Notes: generated by a model from the letters alone, not told the origin. A DNA stretch of 64,000 nucleotides from Morella rubra (GCA_003952965.2 CM025853.1:1947971-2011970), one strand, 5' to 3'; numbered from the stretch's first letter, positions 36,931 to 52,200 are shown. Numbers and translations are program-made.

Positions 36931-37380
36931 GTTTTTTTTTTTTACTCTCGGCGGCTCCTATCAGCGAAGGTGATCTCGCTGCCCCAAATCCCCACTTCCT
37001 TTTCCCACTTGTACCCTTGTGACCCTGATCTACCTTGTAACAACTCATAAGTTTTGCACGATGGGTTTAGCCGGGAAAACATCTGGCCGATCACCCTCTC
37101 CCTGTCTTCTGCCGAGGCATAGATCTCTGGTCTTGGTATCGATAACCGGCCGGCTGACTATTGCTTGTGTGGATTTTTTAACCATGGGCGTCTACCTACT
37201 AATGGCTATGCAGCCTTTTATGTTGTGTCACTCCCTCTCTAAATTTTATCTACATCTGGCCTTCACGCGCGTGTATAATTGGGTTATAGTCCAATCGAAG
37301 CTCCCTTCTCCAGATCAAGATGTAGTTGTCTTGGGCCAACGTCTATGCCTCTTCGAGCACGGCAGCATCTTACATTAACC
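36931..37380. mobile_element. possible retroposon-like GC-rich insert
   Basis: A T13 run at about 36931-36943 opens a 430-bp block that is clearly more GC-rich than its flanks (CGGCGGCTCC, CCGGCCGGCTGAC). In texture it is like the two better-supported retroposons in the array (38332-39221, 53862-54667). If real, the T run would be the reversed poly(A) tail. I could not find a flanking duplication, so this remains a guess. Confidence 0.3.
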
Positions 37381-37566
37381 AAGTTTGAGAGTTATTCCTC
37401 AACACCTTGGGCATATGAACTCCTTCAACAGATTTAGTTAATGGAATGGTTTTATTATCTAACTATTTGTTATTCATAACTTATTGTTAAAATTTTCAAT
37501 TGAGAAGAATGATCATTTCATCCAATCAAGTATAATTGATCAAAGTGAATAACTTTAAATGAATTC

Positions 37567-38300
37567 TTGAAATCTTAGTAATTTCTTTTAATTATTTTCA
37601 TCCTACAATCTCACAGTCGGAGATCAAAATAAACAAAATATTTTCTCCTTATTTGGTTTATTTATTGTTCTTCATCAGATAGTTTTGGACCATGTTCACA
37701 TAATTGGCTTGAGTTTGCTCAACTGATATTTGAGTTATGACGTCAGTTTGGGGGTCTAGATTTTGTTGTTGCGTTCCCAATCTGGTAAATGCTTTTCTCA
37801 ATTAGACAAATCAGTGTACAAAGGCAAGGTGCAACATATTTTTCCTACTTACTTAAACAAGACAAGATCACACTTTTTACGTAATTTCACTCTTCGGCAG
37901 ATAAGAACATATCTTAATGGTTATGAAATCTTAGTAATTTCTTTTAATTATTTTCATCCTACAATCTCACAGTCGGAGATCAAAATAAACAAAATATTTT
38001 CTCCTTATTTGGTTTATTTATTGTTCTTCATCAGATAGTTTTGGACCATGTTCACATAATTGGCTTGAGTTTGCTCAACTGATATTTGAGTTATGAGACG
38101 TCAGTTTGGGGGTCTAGGTTTGTTGTCTACCTTGATTTCCCAATCTGGTAAATCTTTTCTCAATTAGACAAAATTAGTGTCAGCAAGGTGCAACAATATT
38201 TTTCCAACTTACTACTTCAACTCAAATCACACTTTTTATCGTAATTTCACTTTCTTTCGGTCAGATAAGAATATAGAACAATCTTAATGGTTATGCCAAA
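37567..38300 (+). repeat. unmerged contig overlap: noisy direct repeat, offset about 358 bp
   Basis: Bases 37567-37920 are repeated at 37925-38300. The first half is nearly perfect (AATCTTAGTAATTTC to TTGAGTTATGA). The second half of the repeat carries many scattered one- to three-base insertions and losses, for example AAATGCTTTTCTC against AAATCTTTTCTC and CACTCTTCGG against CACTTTCTTTCGG. Indel-rich divergence at this short offset is what a raw single-molecule read looks like when laid beside an accurate contig end. Confidence 0.75.
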
Positions 38301-38331
38301 TTAACTTATTGGCGTGCAATACTGCATACTT

Positions 38332-39221
38332 TTTTTTTTTTAATTCAGAATCAATAGCATACAATTTCATACAATAATAATAGATAACTGATAGCCGTTA
38401 GAAACTATAAAAGTAACAACCCATGCACAAGACAATGGCGACTGCCAAACTGAAGGAAAGACAGATACGTAGCATCGGACCTGACAGGAACCCAACAAAA
38501 ACTCCCTTAGAATACTTCTGTAAATGACAAAATAACCAGCTGTAAAAACTAACAGACACAGACACAACCCCCAACATATAATGGTAAGCACATAGGGCGG
38601 AATAAGTCCAAACGATAGGTCCAAGCTAACACTGCATAACAGAACAAACGACGACCAAACAATAGGCAAGATCTAAACGAGAAGCTGATAGGTGGATAGT
38701 GCATATCAGGCTGTGGATGGCGTCGGCGACAGCAAAGTCACGGCCGAGGGGGAGAGCGCATAGAGAAGGCCGGAAGAGACTTAGACACGCAAGGAGTGCG
38801 TCAAGGGAACGCGAAGGATTCGACAACGTCGAACTAGAAAAGCCTCGGTGCGTGAGATCCACGCGCACTTTGAGAGGCGCGTGAGTTTTCAGCATGCCGG
38901 AAAAAAAGGATGGTCCCCTTTGTTGTAAAGTTCAGGCCTCGTAAGTCTAAGATCGGCCATGGGGCGATGTCAGCCAACGATTGACCGGAGATGCCATCAA
39001 CCGCTTGTGTCCAAAACCTGAAAGGAAACCCAAAATAAACCAGCTCAAAAGTTAAACTAGGGAAGAAGAGGGGAGCGCGAAAAAGGACAAGGGAAAGAGG
39101 AAAAGGGAAGAAGAGGGACGGAGGAAGGGAGGAGCCGAAGCTCCCACCTTCCTCTTGGAGGTGCTAGGATAGGGGGCTGCAAAGATTTGAAAGAGAGAAA
39201 GCGTTTTGAGAGGCACTGACG
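38332..39221 (-). mobile_element. poly(A) retroposon in F-box array unit B
   Basis: The insert opens with T residues (38331-38341, a poly(A) tail on the minus strand) and is about 890 bp long. The nine-base TGCATACTT lies on both sides (38323-38331 and 39222-39230). Array unit A has GTGCATACCTTAGTACTTCC with no insert at the matching place (about 33524), so A is the empty site. The insert is GC-rich. Its minus-strand ORF at 38626-38895 has no family resemblance. Because it lies in the noisy read, its exact sequence should not be trusted. Confidence 0.6.
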
Positions 39222-40200
39222 TGCATACTTTACTATCAAGATATAGGCCACCCAACATTTTAGGTTCAGTGGTTGATTTTTTACATTTTATACCATCTAA
39301 TTAAGGTATGTTTTTCAATTTGTTTTCAAAATATCAAACTCACCTTAAATTACTAATAAATTCACACTTCTTACTCTATGTTATAATATTTTACCATTAA
39401 TATTATCTTTTATGACCCATCTTTTATTGATTTTAAAGCTGACATCTTAAACATGGATGTAAATTGTAAATCTATTAGTTGTTTGGGGTGTAATGTATCA
39501 AGTTTGATAATTTAGGATGTAATGTGTTAATTGTTGGAACGTTTTTAATTAGAAGTTGCTAAATATATTTTTCCCAGTTGATATATCAATTTTATAGCAA
39601 TTAGAAAAGCCTATGCGCGTGACGCAATAACCCACCAAGAACCAAGGTAGAATATCAAGGTTTGCTTCAAGTAAATTGGCTTGTAGAGTTCGTTTCTACG
39701 TTCAATATCATCGGCCAATGCGGTGAGGCAATATTCTTCGAGAGAGCCCGCAGGTTGCATATAGGTTTAGTCTTCTAAAAGGAAATCTGAGAGCTTTTAC
39801 GTAAGATTCTAGCCGATCGAAGTGACATCAACAGACAACGCTATATGACAAACATATCGAATAAATGTGGCTTGGCAGGTACGAATAGAAGCCTCAGCGC
39901 ACCTGACTGTAACCACAAACATACGTTCATACCAAAACACGTACGTCCATAACGCTTAATCATCCAAATAAAGAACCAGACAGTTACTTTCTATTATAAC
40001 AACCCAAAAGCTATATGAAGAAAGCTCTAGACACGATTCAGCTGGATTCAAAGAATATATAAAACAACAACAAGAATATATGTATTTTTTTGATCTCCCT
40101 ATTATTTATCTTCTTTTTTCCTTTTTCTCTAAGATATTTTCACGCCATTTATGGTGTAATATTATTATCTCTTTTTTCCTATATAGGGCATAGCATACCC
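39222..40200 (+). repeat. noisy copy of the F-box unit 5' flank (unit B)
   Basis: The order of recognisable phrases matches 33540-35060 of unit A: AAGATATAGGCCAC, ATTCACACTTC, TTTAGTCTTCTAAAAGGAAAT, CACGATT(T/C), AAGAATATATA, TATTATTT(A/C). The agreement decays from left to right, with more indels as it proceeds. This shows the read began on real array sequence and lost accuracy. Confidence 0.65.
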
Positions 40201-40299
40201 AACATCTTGGTAGATTAATAAATTTAATCAATTTCATATAAGGATATACTCTTTAGCTATATATTAGGACATATTTTTATATTTATTCATGATTTAATT

Positions 40300-43200
40300 C
40301 TCTATCTGTTTATTTATTATTCAGCTCTCTCAAGGAGACCTGAAAGCATTACATAAATACATCTTTAAACTCTGATGTGTAGACACCTTCCTAATATAAG
40401 ATGACCGAAACAATTTTGGCCATCTACGTCGGAAAACACAAAACAGGGCAATTTTGATCCTAAATGTGTTCTGTTTCTATACCGAACAAAGCAAAACAAT
40501 CGAAAGCTGGTCATCCATAAAACATCACATACAAACAATCACTACAAGGGATTCACGGTGAGTGAAAAAGCAAGACGCGCAATCTGCAGTCTCACTTAAT
40601 CTCCTATTGTGTTCTAGAAGCAAATTGCGGAAAAGCAAGCACACAAAGGATGGTAATACGGCATGACGACATTCTCTCAGACTTTAAACACTAGAAGACC
40701 ACGAAAAACGACGACATAGAAAAAGAAGAGACGATGCTCAAGACAAAACAAGACGGCTCGCAAACAGCAGAAAAATTTCCTCCCAAAGATATATCCTCTG
40801 CCTCCAAGAATGAGATATTCTTCCAAGATTCTAGATAATTTCCAAGTCTCTCTCTTGCTGGATATTTGGTGATTAGCATAGAGTCCACCATTGTTGATGA
40901 TGGATAGTCTTTCGAGAATGTCGAAGTCGATCACCGTTCCACCACACATTGATTGAGTGTGTTGAAGGTTTTCAGAGGTTGCTGAGAACGTGTATAGCTG
41001 CTGGAGTTCCAGCAAGTTGATTTGTTGATTGCGTGAGGTTCACGTGTGAAGATCGACAAGGCTACGGTTTGGTACTTGATTCGGTGTTCAAAGCTTTATC
41101 AAAGGTTCTAAGTGTACTAACAAACCGTGCTACACGCATATCAAGCCGTAGGAGTTTATCAGATTTGTGTCTTCGCAAAGGGATACGGCACTAATAGTCC
41201 TAATGAGCAGTCTAATTATATTGGAAAGACTCACACTATAGATAACCACGCACTCTCTGCAGACAACGAAATAAGGTGAAGAGTCAAGATCCTCCCCACA
41301 AAAAAACATAAAAAAACACAAACAAAGACAGGACAACCTAACAAAAACCCCAAAACACCAAAAAAACGGGCCCGAGAGTCTACTGATTTATACATAACAC
41401 ACATTAAAGGAGAATATTCTCTTTACAAGGAGTCGATATATATCCTCTATCGTACAGAATAAATGGCCCCCGCTCAGATCACAATCTGTGGTGAAATGAA
41501 TTGCTCCGCATAATTCACTCTTTCGATGATATAACTCACCCAACAATGTCAGCTCGATTTCATCAATGCTAACATAACTCATATGTGTATCTCGTGTAAA
41601 TAACGCATTCTATTCCTTTGAAGAATCATAAGGACCAGCTAGCACGATAACTACGATAATCGTTTTATGTGGCAGTATACGGAAAGGCTAAACCGATATG
41701 AGAATCAACAACTGCGGTCAATAATCCTAATACTAAATCTTAGCAAAATGAGATAACAAAAAAAATCCATTAGCATCTGAGACGAATCCAATCTTAAACT
41801 TATAATATGCCCAAAATCTGTCAAAATTACAAATTCGATTTCTGTAAGCTCAGAGATCTTAAGACCCAAACAAACACAGCAACAAGTTTCTTACAAAAAT
41901 TAGTTTACGGAAAAATATCATCTAGCTTCTTAAACAGAATTCAGATGGTAATTAAAATTAATGATAAATACACTAAGATACAATAACAATAGATCATAAA
42001 AATGCGAATAGTCGTAAAATAATTAAGCACGAACATTGACAAATATCTGAAACACCAGACAATAATAATACAAGTAAACTTATCTGTGTATTGGAATATG
42101 GATATACTAATCTAGTGTTCTGCCGGTTTCCTCTCATAGCTATTTGACTATTATTGAAAAAACTGTGTGACTCGCAATCTAGTTCTCTTCCAAAAAAAGA
42201 ATACAGGTTTTTGTTTAAGCAAAAATCGTAATCAATTGATAACTTTTTTCAGAAAATAATTATCATATTCAGCCGACAAACTCTAAGGAGTATTCTATCT
42301 TGCATTGTTGGGCTCTATAATTAGGTTTTTTAAAGATGGACGTAATATCAACAAGAAACTATTACACTGACTCTCTGTTTGAAACATAAGTGCATGGAGG
42401 TATGCTCGAGGACACAACAATATATCGAACACCAATGGCGCAACCAATGGGACGTTTTGTTCAGCAAACATGCCTAAAAGCTTTTGGGTGACTCCAATCC
42501 ACTGTTCTCCTTTTCTTGTTTGCGTTATTCTTTCCCTTGACTGTTTAGATCTCCCACAAGCTTTCTTCAAAAATACAACTAAATCACAACATTATATACT
42601 CATAATATAACGCTCTTCTTTGTAATTAATTGTTCTTCCCATCAAACATGACTTGCACACTGGACGTCACCCGTCTCTCCGAAGAGTACAGGCCCAACAC
42701 AAAGCACCTCAGCAATCTCTTTGGACACCCGCGTTAGGCATGGCTCATAAAAAGCAAGCACCTTTCTAACTCAGTAAACACTTAAACAGATCTAAAACAA
42801 TCCATAAGTCATACCCTTCTTGCTTTTCTAGAATGCCACACAAATTATTAATACTCAACAATAAAATATTTGCTTACTTTCAAAGTCTGCTAACTAATAC
42901 CAATCTAGTTTATCCATAGATACACACAAAATTGACTAATCGCTTAATCTATCTTGAGACATGATTTTTCTTGGTAATCCCTCACCAAACCTATCTCATG
43001 AAGACATACATATGTTAGTAAATTCTCTTTTTATAATCCTTTCTGAAAGTTGGCAGTGCAACAACAGGTGCTCCTATAGGAATTATTGTACTGAAACACT
43101 TTGATAACCCTTTGATACGTAAAACCTTTTCGTTAAGTGGAGACACCAATTCTTCATCATAACGAAATGATTCATATGTGTTCATTTATCTAGTTAGTTA

Positions 43201-46200
43201 CATTTTGTATCGAGGCGTACTCTCTTCTCTAGCGAAGTTGACAACACACATATTCTTCTCAGCACAAGTTATAACAAACACACTAAGTACTTCATTAAAA
43301 AGTGAATACCAATTTTATCTCTCATTTAAAGACAACGTTGCTGCAATAATTTTTTATAGGAAATTCACATATACCACTTCAGCCCTCTGAGTTTGAGCGA
43401 ACACCTTCTTATCACACTCTAGATCATCCGCACTTTAAACTTCAAAATTCTTCACTATACAAAATCTTGCGTCACGTCCTTAATAATATTTCTGATAAAA
43501 AAATACTCAACAGCCCCATCAACAGATCTTAGCAAATCCGATCCACATCAACAACCCTCCTTCAACCGACAGCACAGACAATGTCATAGCCAGGTAGCAT
43601 CCTGTCAACTCAGGTGTGAGCAGCGAACGATCTCACTTAGAGACGCCATCACGTTATCGTGTGGAATAGAGGTGTGCAGGAAGCGTATATATGCTATATT
43701 AACACTCACTCTCAGCAACAGTCGCTTAGCGCATACCAATGAGACTGGTTAAGAAGCACGCTCTCACACTCCCACTTCTCTACTCTCCTCATAATCGCAT
43801 TCGTAGACGACTATCATAGACTCAGATAGTACTCCTGTCACATCCTCTCTCTTAGTTGAAGCACATAGACGAGCAGACATGATGTTCAGTATAAGAGGCC
43901 AGGTCTATGAGACTAGTGACGCTTATACAGATAGAGAAGCCCTAATATATGCCTACACATACACAACACACTCGAAACCAACCACCTCAGGAAGTCAAAC
44001 CGCCAGCAACTACTCTTATTGCTATGACTTCTCGCGACGGATTTCTATAACATGCTAACAGCTTAGAATAGGACATCAATATATGAACTCAGTCCTAGAT
44101 GTAACAACACTGACCCCAAACAAACCTCCACTTTCTTCGCTTATTCATACACCCAGCTCAACGACTGCTCCTCTCACTCACTTGTCCAAAATTCCAAACT
44201 CTCAAGCAACCATCCGCCTTTTGCTTCCATGACCTTCGGAAAACTTTTAGGTTGATTCTTATCGGCATTGACACGTCAGTGTTCTAAACCCATTTTCGGC
44301 TCATTAGCTCCTCTACATTAGTGGTTCTTATCTTGTATTAAAGTCCATGCGCTATTAATCGGGTTGCTACTCAGTTCAACCTCGAACCCACTAACAACAA
44401 TTTTCACAATATCTTTTTCTAATAAACCAAATCTCGTCTTTGTCATATGGTCATATTTTTTTCCTCACTGTTGTGGCAAGAAATAGTATTTGCTGGATCA
44501 ACACCGTTTGTTACGTTGTTGCTATAAGAAACCTTCCTTCTTATGGCCAAGTTGTGGTGGGGTTAACAACTAGCTACTTAGGATTAAGTGCAAAGATTTA
44601 CACAAATAGTGTAGATGCAGCCTTTTCTTCTTCACCTACGGAAAGAGCTAAAGCCTATCTCCTTCTAAACTCTATCTTACCTTTTGATAGTTTGTGTTAT
44701 AACTAAAGAAAAAGACCTGAACAAACACAACACCACCCACATCAACCAGCGCATAAAAGCTTGATGTGGAAAACACGGCACTAAATACCCAAATGGAGAG
44801 CTGGGTTCAAAATAATGGCAAATGATTATAGAATACGATAAAGCCAATGGCCACTGGTCGTCTAACTAGCATAGTGCAATCCAGCTCAGTCGTGCCGAAG
44901 TCCATGATAAAGTAAAGTATGACACGCGCAACTACAACAACAAAACACACACCAATAGTCAGAGCAATTAGTCACATACAACCGGTAACTGTCTTATACC
45001 ACTATAGACCACAACTGGTAAATAATAACAAGTAAGCTAAGACCAACATGAAACAAATTATCAACAATCTAGGTACGAGCAAAGTCGCAACATCACAAAA
45101 ACATCAGAAACAAAAGCTGGTTATACCATTTTACCGTCAAAAAAAAGGTTGCAAGGAGATAAAAGAGAGAACTGGAGAAACGGATAAAAGAGAAGACGCA
45201 ATACATGCAAAAGCATAAAAATCACCAAAAGAATGGCAAGGACAAACACCACTCGTTTCAACAGCTCATCTTTGGTCTAACATACGCACCAAACTCACCG
45301 TTTCAAACAAACACCAAGATACCAACCCCCAAAAAAAACCCCATCCAAAAAATAATCCCCGACTGGTTAAGCATCTGCGATTATTTGCATTGTACTGAAT
45401 GACATTGAATAAGACGTACAAAACGACGCCAACCAAGTGCAAGAAATATGCAGTGCATCAGAATATGGTTTCATCATAGTCAGCAACAAAACGAAAACCC
45501 AGACACAGTTTCCAGGTATGCTGACGTGAAATGACGACCTGACAACCCAATAATGCCACGTGGCATGTACATTGACGTGGATGACTCACCATGCCAATTA
45601 AAGAGAGATGGACGACAGATCTGGAAACGGAATGACGCTCGCTTTTTGTCAAAAAGAACATAATCTCGAAAAAGAAGAATAACAGAAATATTTTAGAAGT
45701 CTCGCAAAGTGCACCACAAGAGACATAAAATCTGAAACAAGTTGTCAAAATCTAGAGATCTATAAAAATGCTCATTTCTCTATAAATTTTTCATTCTAGC
45801 GAAAGTCTGAACCCACAATATACTAATTGTACCTAAGAAAAAAGTGAGAAAAATGTTTTCAACGCATACCCAAAGTCGTTTTAACATGGTAACAAAATAC
45901 AATGTTTTATACGCAACTACCTGTCGCAACGACATATCACTTTTGACAATCTTTGAAACCGACTAGAAAACAAAGTCAATGGAAGAATCAGTTGCATGTT
46001 CGACGAAATCATTAATCTCTGTGGAAATTACATAAATAAAACGACATTTATTAGAGACATTAAATCTGCCTCAACGACTATATCACTGAATTTTGAGGAG
46101 ACTCATCCCATTACAGTTTCTTACCTCAGAGGATAAAACGTCTCTTGCAAAGCAGTGTCGTCTTCCTCTCTGTCCTCCCGAAGTTAGTGCTTCAATAGTT

Positions 46201-49200
46201 AATTCTTATTTGCTTCAATAACGATTTCTGCTTTACTATTCTGTTGGTCGTTTCTGCACTCTCAAAACCATTAGAACACGTACAAATAACACTGCTCGCA
46301 AACGAAATAAATAAACTGGGAAAACGCTAGTATACATCTAATTATTGCAATTATAATAGTATATGGGCACAGAAAACACCTTGCTGCCTCAAAGTAAATT
46401 TTCGCATAGGAACACGAAGCAACCCATATTAGATCACTCCTTATCGGTTCAAATCATTTATCCAAATTGCGAAAAAAACCCGCCGCGAATCATCCAGTAA
46501 ACACACCCACCACTCCACGTAACAAAAACATCACTGATGCTCGCTAAATGCTAATCTAGCCTCCTACAATTCATCACTTATAAAAGCACACATTAATAGC
46601 GCTACGAAAACAACTCAACCGCCCGAAACACCATATACAAAGACCAAAAACATCTGAAACTCCTACCACTCGAACTAAGCTAGACAAAACGCCCAAGATC
46701 TCGTAAACTCCGCATAGAAACAAGAAACCCTAAAAACCTAGGCACGCCATGACACTAAATCCCAAACACCATAAACCATCACTCCCCACGCGAAACACAG
46801 AACGAACATAGCTAAACCAATCCCGCTATATGCACACCACCACTATCACAACAATAAAATAACAAGGAATTCTGACGAAAAAACACCACAAACAAAATGA
46901 CAACAAGGAAACAAAACATTCACTAAAAAACATCTCAGAACATAATCAAGGCAAAATAAAGCTACATTACACAGTGTGTGACAAAAAAAAACAAAACATC
47001 AGAAAAAAAACAATAAAAGAAGGAAAATACAAAACGATCGTCAAATCAAAGGATGCGTCACTACAAAAACGGACAAAAATACAATCCATCATGAAAAATA
47101 AAAAAAGAACAAAAAAAATCATATCCAAACTAAATATACACAAAAAACAAATTAACCCCGACAAAAAAAGGTAAATCCCATAAAAAAATGCAAAAAACAA
47201 ATAACATGTACAATACAACTAATCCAAACCACTATACCATCACAAACAAAAGCCCCAAAAATAAAAAACACAAACACCCCCCCCCCCAAAAAACCAACAA
47301 ACGCACCACCAACAAACAAACCAAAAAAGAAGACAAAAACACTGGGTGCATCACACAAAAAATCAAAAACAAACAATACCACCAACACCAACAACCAGCA
47401 ATCAACTATCATTGCAAATAAGAAAATCAACCTCACACTATTTTTAATTAATAATTAACGAACAACAAAACAACAAAATGAATTCTTATAAAACCACACA
47501 AAAAACAGAACTACTAGAAATACCCTTCAAAAAGATAATTATTCCAAACAAAAATACAACAGCGCAACCAACAACACATGCGCAAAACTAAAACAATAAT
47601 AACCTAATCCAACAACCACAATAACACCACACATCACCTCACAAATATTCCAACCTATAAATACCAAAAAATATAGAGTCTAAAATACTATCTTCAAAAA
47701 TAACAACCCCCAAACCACACCAAACCCCACCAAAAAAAAACTCCACCGGGTAATCCCTCCACCATACCCAACAAAAAACGCAGCTAACAAATACTCATCA
47801 ACCAGCATACAATATACATTAATAACCAAGTCTAATCATACAAGTACTCTAAGCAGTAAAAAAAACGCCAAAAAATAAAAAACCAAACTTCCAAAACAAA
47901 ATATAAAAATTATGATCGTATATTAATATCTATATCAACATATATAAAACAAAGAAAAACTCCAACAAAAAAAAAAAACAAAAAAAGACCACAACAAAAA
48001 AAATTTAAAAAACGACACAACTACACTCAAAATTCCAAAAGACCCACAATAAAACAAAATACAAACAATAACAACAAAAAATCGACGCTAACCCACCAAA
48101 CAAATAACACACATAAAAATATCAAATCATCTAACACTCACCGCTAAATCAAAAACACTACACTCACTAATATACCAACACCCTACACCTCACAGCTAAT
48201 ATTTACTCATCAGCTAACAAACAAAGAAACACACCAAACAATTAACTGAACATTCCCCAAACTCAAACAAAGAAGAAAAAGCACACAATAAAAAGACGCC
48301 CACAACAACAACAAAAGAAAGAAAAAAAGAAAACCACTATATATCATTCACACACCACATAATACCAAAAAATGCAACCCAATCCACAACCAAGCCCCTA
48401 GCCCGAAAGAAGGAACAAACCAACAAAAAAAACACAAAACCCACAAAAACTCGGGCAAAACAAATAAGCCCCTACAAAACAAAATCCAGAAATAAACCAA
48501 AAAAATAAAAACTAAAAACGGTATACAAAACATAAGCTTAAAAGACTATAAGAGAGCAGAACGAAACAAACGAAGAATGACTACCAGATGGCGAAAAAGC
48601 TCGAAAATAGATGAAGTAAAACAGGAACGAACACCACCGCAAAACCACACAAAAACACACTAAAGGACAAAAACAGAACCAAAAAAATCAAAGAACAAGC
48701 CCCAGCAATAATACAACCCGACTAATACAAAACGCCGACACACTACCCACTAAATAAATAACCTAATGAAAAAAATAAATCAAAAAAAAGAAACAAGAAA
48801 TAACCACAAAACTCATACATTCGCAGACCTAAGAAAAAACACAAGAAACTCACTAAATAACTAATCTCAAAACCAAAAAAAATAACCACAAACCAACCCA
48901 CACAACCTCCAACGAAGACCAAGACATATCCACACAACACAATCCCAACCAAAAACAAATAGTCAAGTCCAATCACTACCAACTAAGACAACGCCATTAC
49001 ACTATTTCACAATAACTAACCCCCGATTAGACACACCACAACTTGAACCCACCAATCCAAAAATAAAATAAAAAAAACAACATTACACTATACTCAAAAC
49101 ACAATCAACAAACAACTAAAACCACTAAAGAAACCAACCCAAGTCACAACAAACAAACACACCCCACAAAAATCAACCCACAACTACCACACACCACCAA

Positions 49201-52200
49201 TCAAACACAATAAAAACGTCAAACAAAAAAAAAAGAAAAACGAAGCGACAAAACTCACCACACAACAAACGAACAAAACCAAAAGAAAACCCAACCAACA
49301 AAACTTCTCATCACCAAAAACAGACAGCGAAATATCAAAAAAAACTACCCAAGAAAGCATTCAAAAACACAGGAAGTACCAGAACAACTCACCTATAAAA
49401 AAAAACATAAATTAAAGAAAAATAGATACCAAAACCCAACCAAGATACACCTAAACCAAACACAACACAACCAATCACCGCAAACGACCAAAAAAGAAAT
49501 AACACCCGAACAAATCGCCTAAACCATAACAAAAAACACAAACAACAGAAAACAAAAAAAACATACATAACCAAACACAAACATACATTCACAAAAAAAC
49601 AAAAGCAACAATCCCTCAACAAAAACAACAGCCCCAAAAAACCATATACAATAAAAGAAAACACAACATACAGAAAACCAAAAAAAAAAAAAATAAAACA
49701 TCAAAAGCCGAACAAAAACATCAGGATAGCAAATAAACTTACCACGTTTTATTATAAAGTAGCTCAAGAAGAATAACATATAACCAATACCAAAAAAACG
49801 AATAACCAGATAAAACCAAAAACCAAAACGCTATACATCTGCCAACCAACCCCACCAACACCACCAAACCAGCAACTAATCTCGAGAGCACAGTAGGCCT
49901 CATCAACGATCAACAAGACCAACAAATCACCTACCTAAGACCATCTGCCCCACAATAATGGAAACACGCCAAGAAATACCCCAAACGCAAACCCACTACC
50001 CCGGCCCTTACAACACCCAAGACCCACCCCCCCGCCACCAACCACCCAAACCATAACCATTCCCGCCACCCAAACCGCAACCAAAAAGACACGCACCCCC
50101 CAAAACCACCCACTCCCAACAACAAAAAAAAGAAATTATCCACCCAACAAAACTCAATCCCTATTCACAATCACCCACAACACTCCCAACCACACGCTTA
50201 GAAAAAGACACCGCCTCTCCATAACACCACAACAACTACAAAAAATAACACAGACACCGCAAAACCCGAGAAACCGGAATACAACAAAAACCCACACAAA
50301 CTAAACAACCCAAAAATCCGACAAAACAACCGAACACCAAGAAAAAAAGCTCCAAACAAATACCGCCAACCCTCCCAACTACCCAAAAAAAAAACACGCA
50401 CCCCCACTACATCGACTCACACTCATCCCACAAAATCCATAAACCAAATACACAAATCCCGCCAACGGAAGCACCCACAATAACATTTAAACAAAGCACA
50501 CGACAAAACAATTTCAGGACCACAAATATTAAGAAAAACACAACCGCTAAGATAGTTCGCAGAAAAGACAACAGCCACCCCCAACCAAGCCCTAAAAACA
50601 CACCGCTAAATAACACAACAGACACAAACTCAAAGACCAAAGATAAAGATACCCTAGACCCTAAATTAAACACACCACGCTAAAAAAAAAATACACACAC
50701 ACCCATTACAACATCTCAAACCCCACCAAACTGCTCCCCCACAAGCACAGCGGACAAGAACCCAATAACACACAAAGAAACATCCACACCCACCCAGCAA
50801 AAAAAAACTGCCAACCAAATACAACCAACATAAAACCCCCCAACAAATCACCACCTCACGCCAAATAATAAACCCACCCACCACCCCACACAAACACAAA
50901 ACACCACCCAACTAACCCCAACTAAAAACCCCCACAAAACCCAAACCAACACACCAACCATCACAACACAAAAAAACAACAAACAGAACCCACCTACAAA
51001 CGCCCAACCCACTCACCAAACATGAACAATATCCACAAAGAAACCCCAACAATCAACCCAACAACACACCACCAAATAAAACGAAAAAAAATACCACCAT
51101 CGACCATAAACGCCAAACAGGAACACTCCACAAGAACACTCCAAATCAACAAATCAAACAAAGAAACCTCCCCACAAAACAACACATTCAAACCGACGCT
51201 CCCAATCGCACCACAACAATAAAACCAAATAACCTCCCCCCTCCGAAAAAATCCCCAAAAAACACCCACATACAAAACACCCAACAACAACCAAACTCCA
51301 AAAAACCAACCCACAAGCACAAAACAAACACCAAACACACACCCAAACAACACACAACCAACACCAACATCACAATGAGACCAGACCACGCCCAACCAAC
51401 ACCATCGCACCATACAAAATAACATCACCTAAACAAAGATCTAAACCATAGACCCCAACTTAAACATTGTCTTACCTAAACTTCAATCTCTACAGTGCGC
51501 GACCCATAACAATAATCTCTCATACAAGAACTTCCAATCAACCCCATGGCACTACACGCAAAAACTGCACGAAACCAATACTATCAATCCTGAAGACAAT
51601 ATCCCTCATAAATCGCCCCACATAACTACCACTCCATTCTACTCTAAAGATACCTCACAAACACTCGATTATAACACCACAGCATACAAATCATAACAAA
51701 CACAATAAACCCACAACTACGCACAACATGACCGCTACACAAGCAGACACAAATTATAACATACTACCAAATCAAGAACAAAACCCCACAAACTTCCTGT
51801 CATCAAAAATTACACACGAACAATAAATTAAATACATCAAATATGAATCAACACATGTCCTACTTAATCATACCCAACCACTCTATCAATTAAAACCACA
51901 CCAACCCAAAAAACACCCAAGCAAAACATAAACCAGCCAAGCACATCTCCCAAAATCCAAACCCCAAGTAGCCCACCAACCCACACCACTACTAAACCAG
52001 CACAACATCGCCAACACCAATAATACCTCCCGTACATCGGACCAACCCATTCCCAAAACCAAACCCAAAGGTCCCACCCCACAACAATACCAAAACCCAA
52101 AATTCACACAACAACCACACACGTATAACTGCATACCAAATCTAAAATCCTAAAAAAAAACACTAAGACCTCCACCACCAATCACACAATACAGAGTTCC

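Larger units (their letters stand above)
33240..37640 (+). repeat. F-box array unit A (about 4.4 kb tandem unit)
   Basis: The text at 33345-33490 (CTCAATTGAGTCAAGTCC, CACTCTTCGGCTAACAAGAA) recurs about 4.4 kb later at 37785-37920. The text at 33540-34760 recurs at 39235-39800, and 37440-37640 recurs at 53300-53520. Unit A has a 5' flank, a broken F-box/LRR gene (35259-36110) and a 3' flank. It is followed by unit B (mostly hidden in bad sequence) and a 5'-truncated unit C. Confidence 0.75.

Noticed and set aside
37019..37378. 119-codon ORF after F-box copy A
   Set aside because: It lies in a GC-rich insert-like block and has no recognised domain, so it is not called as a gene.
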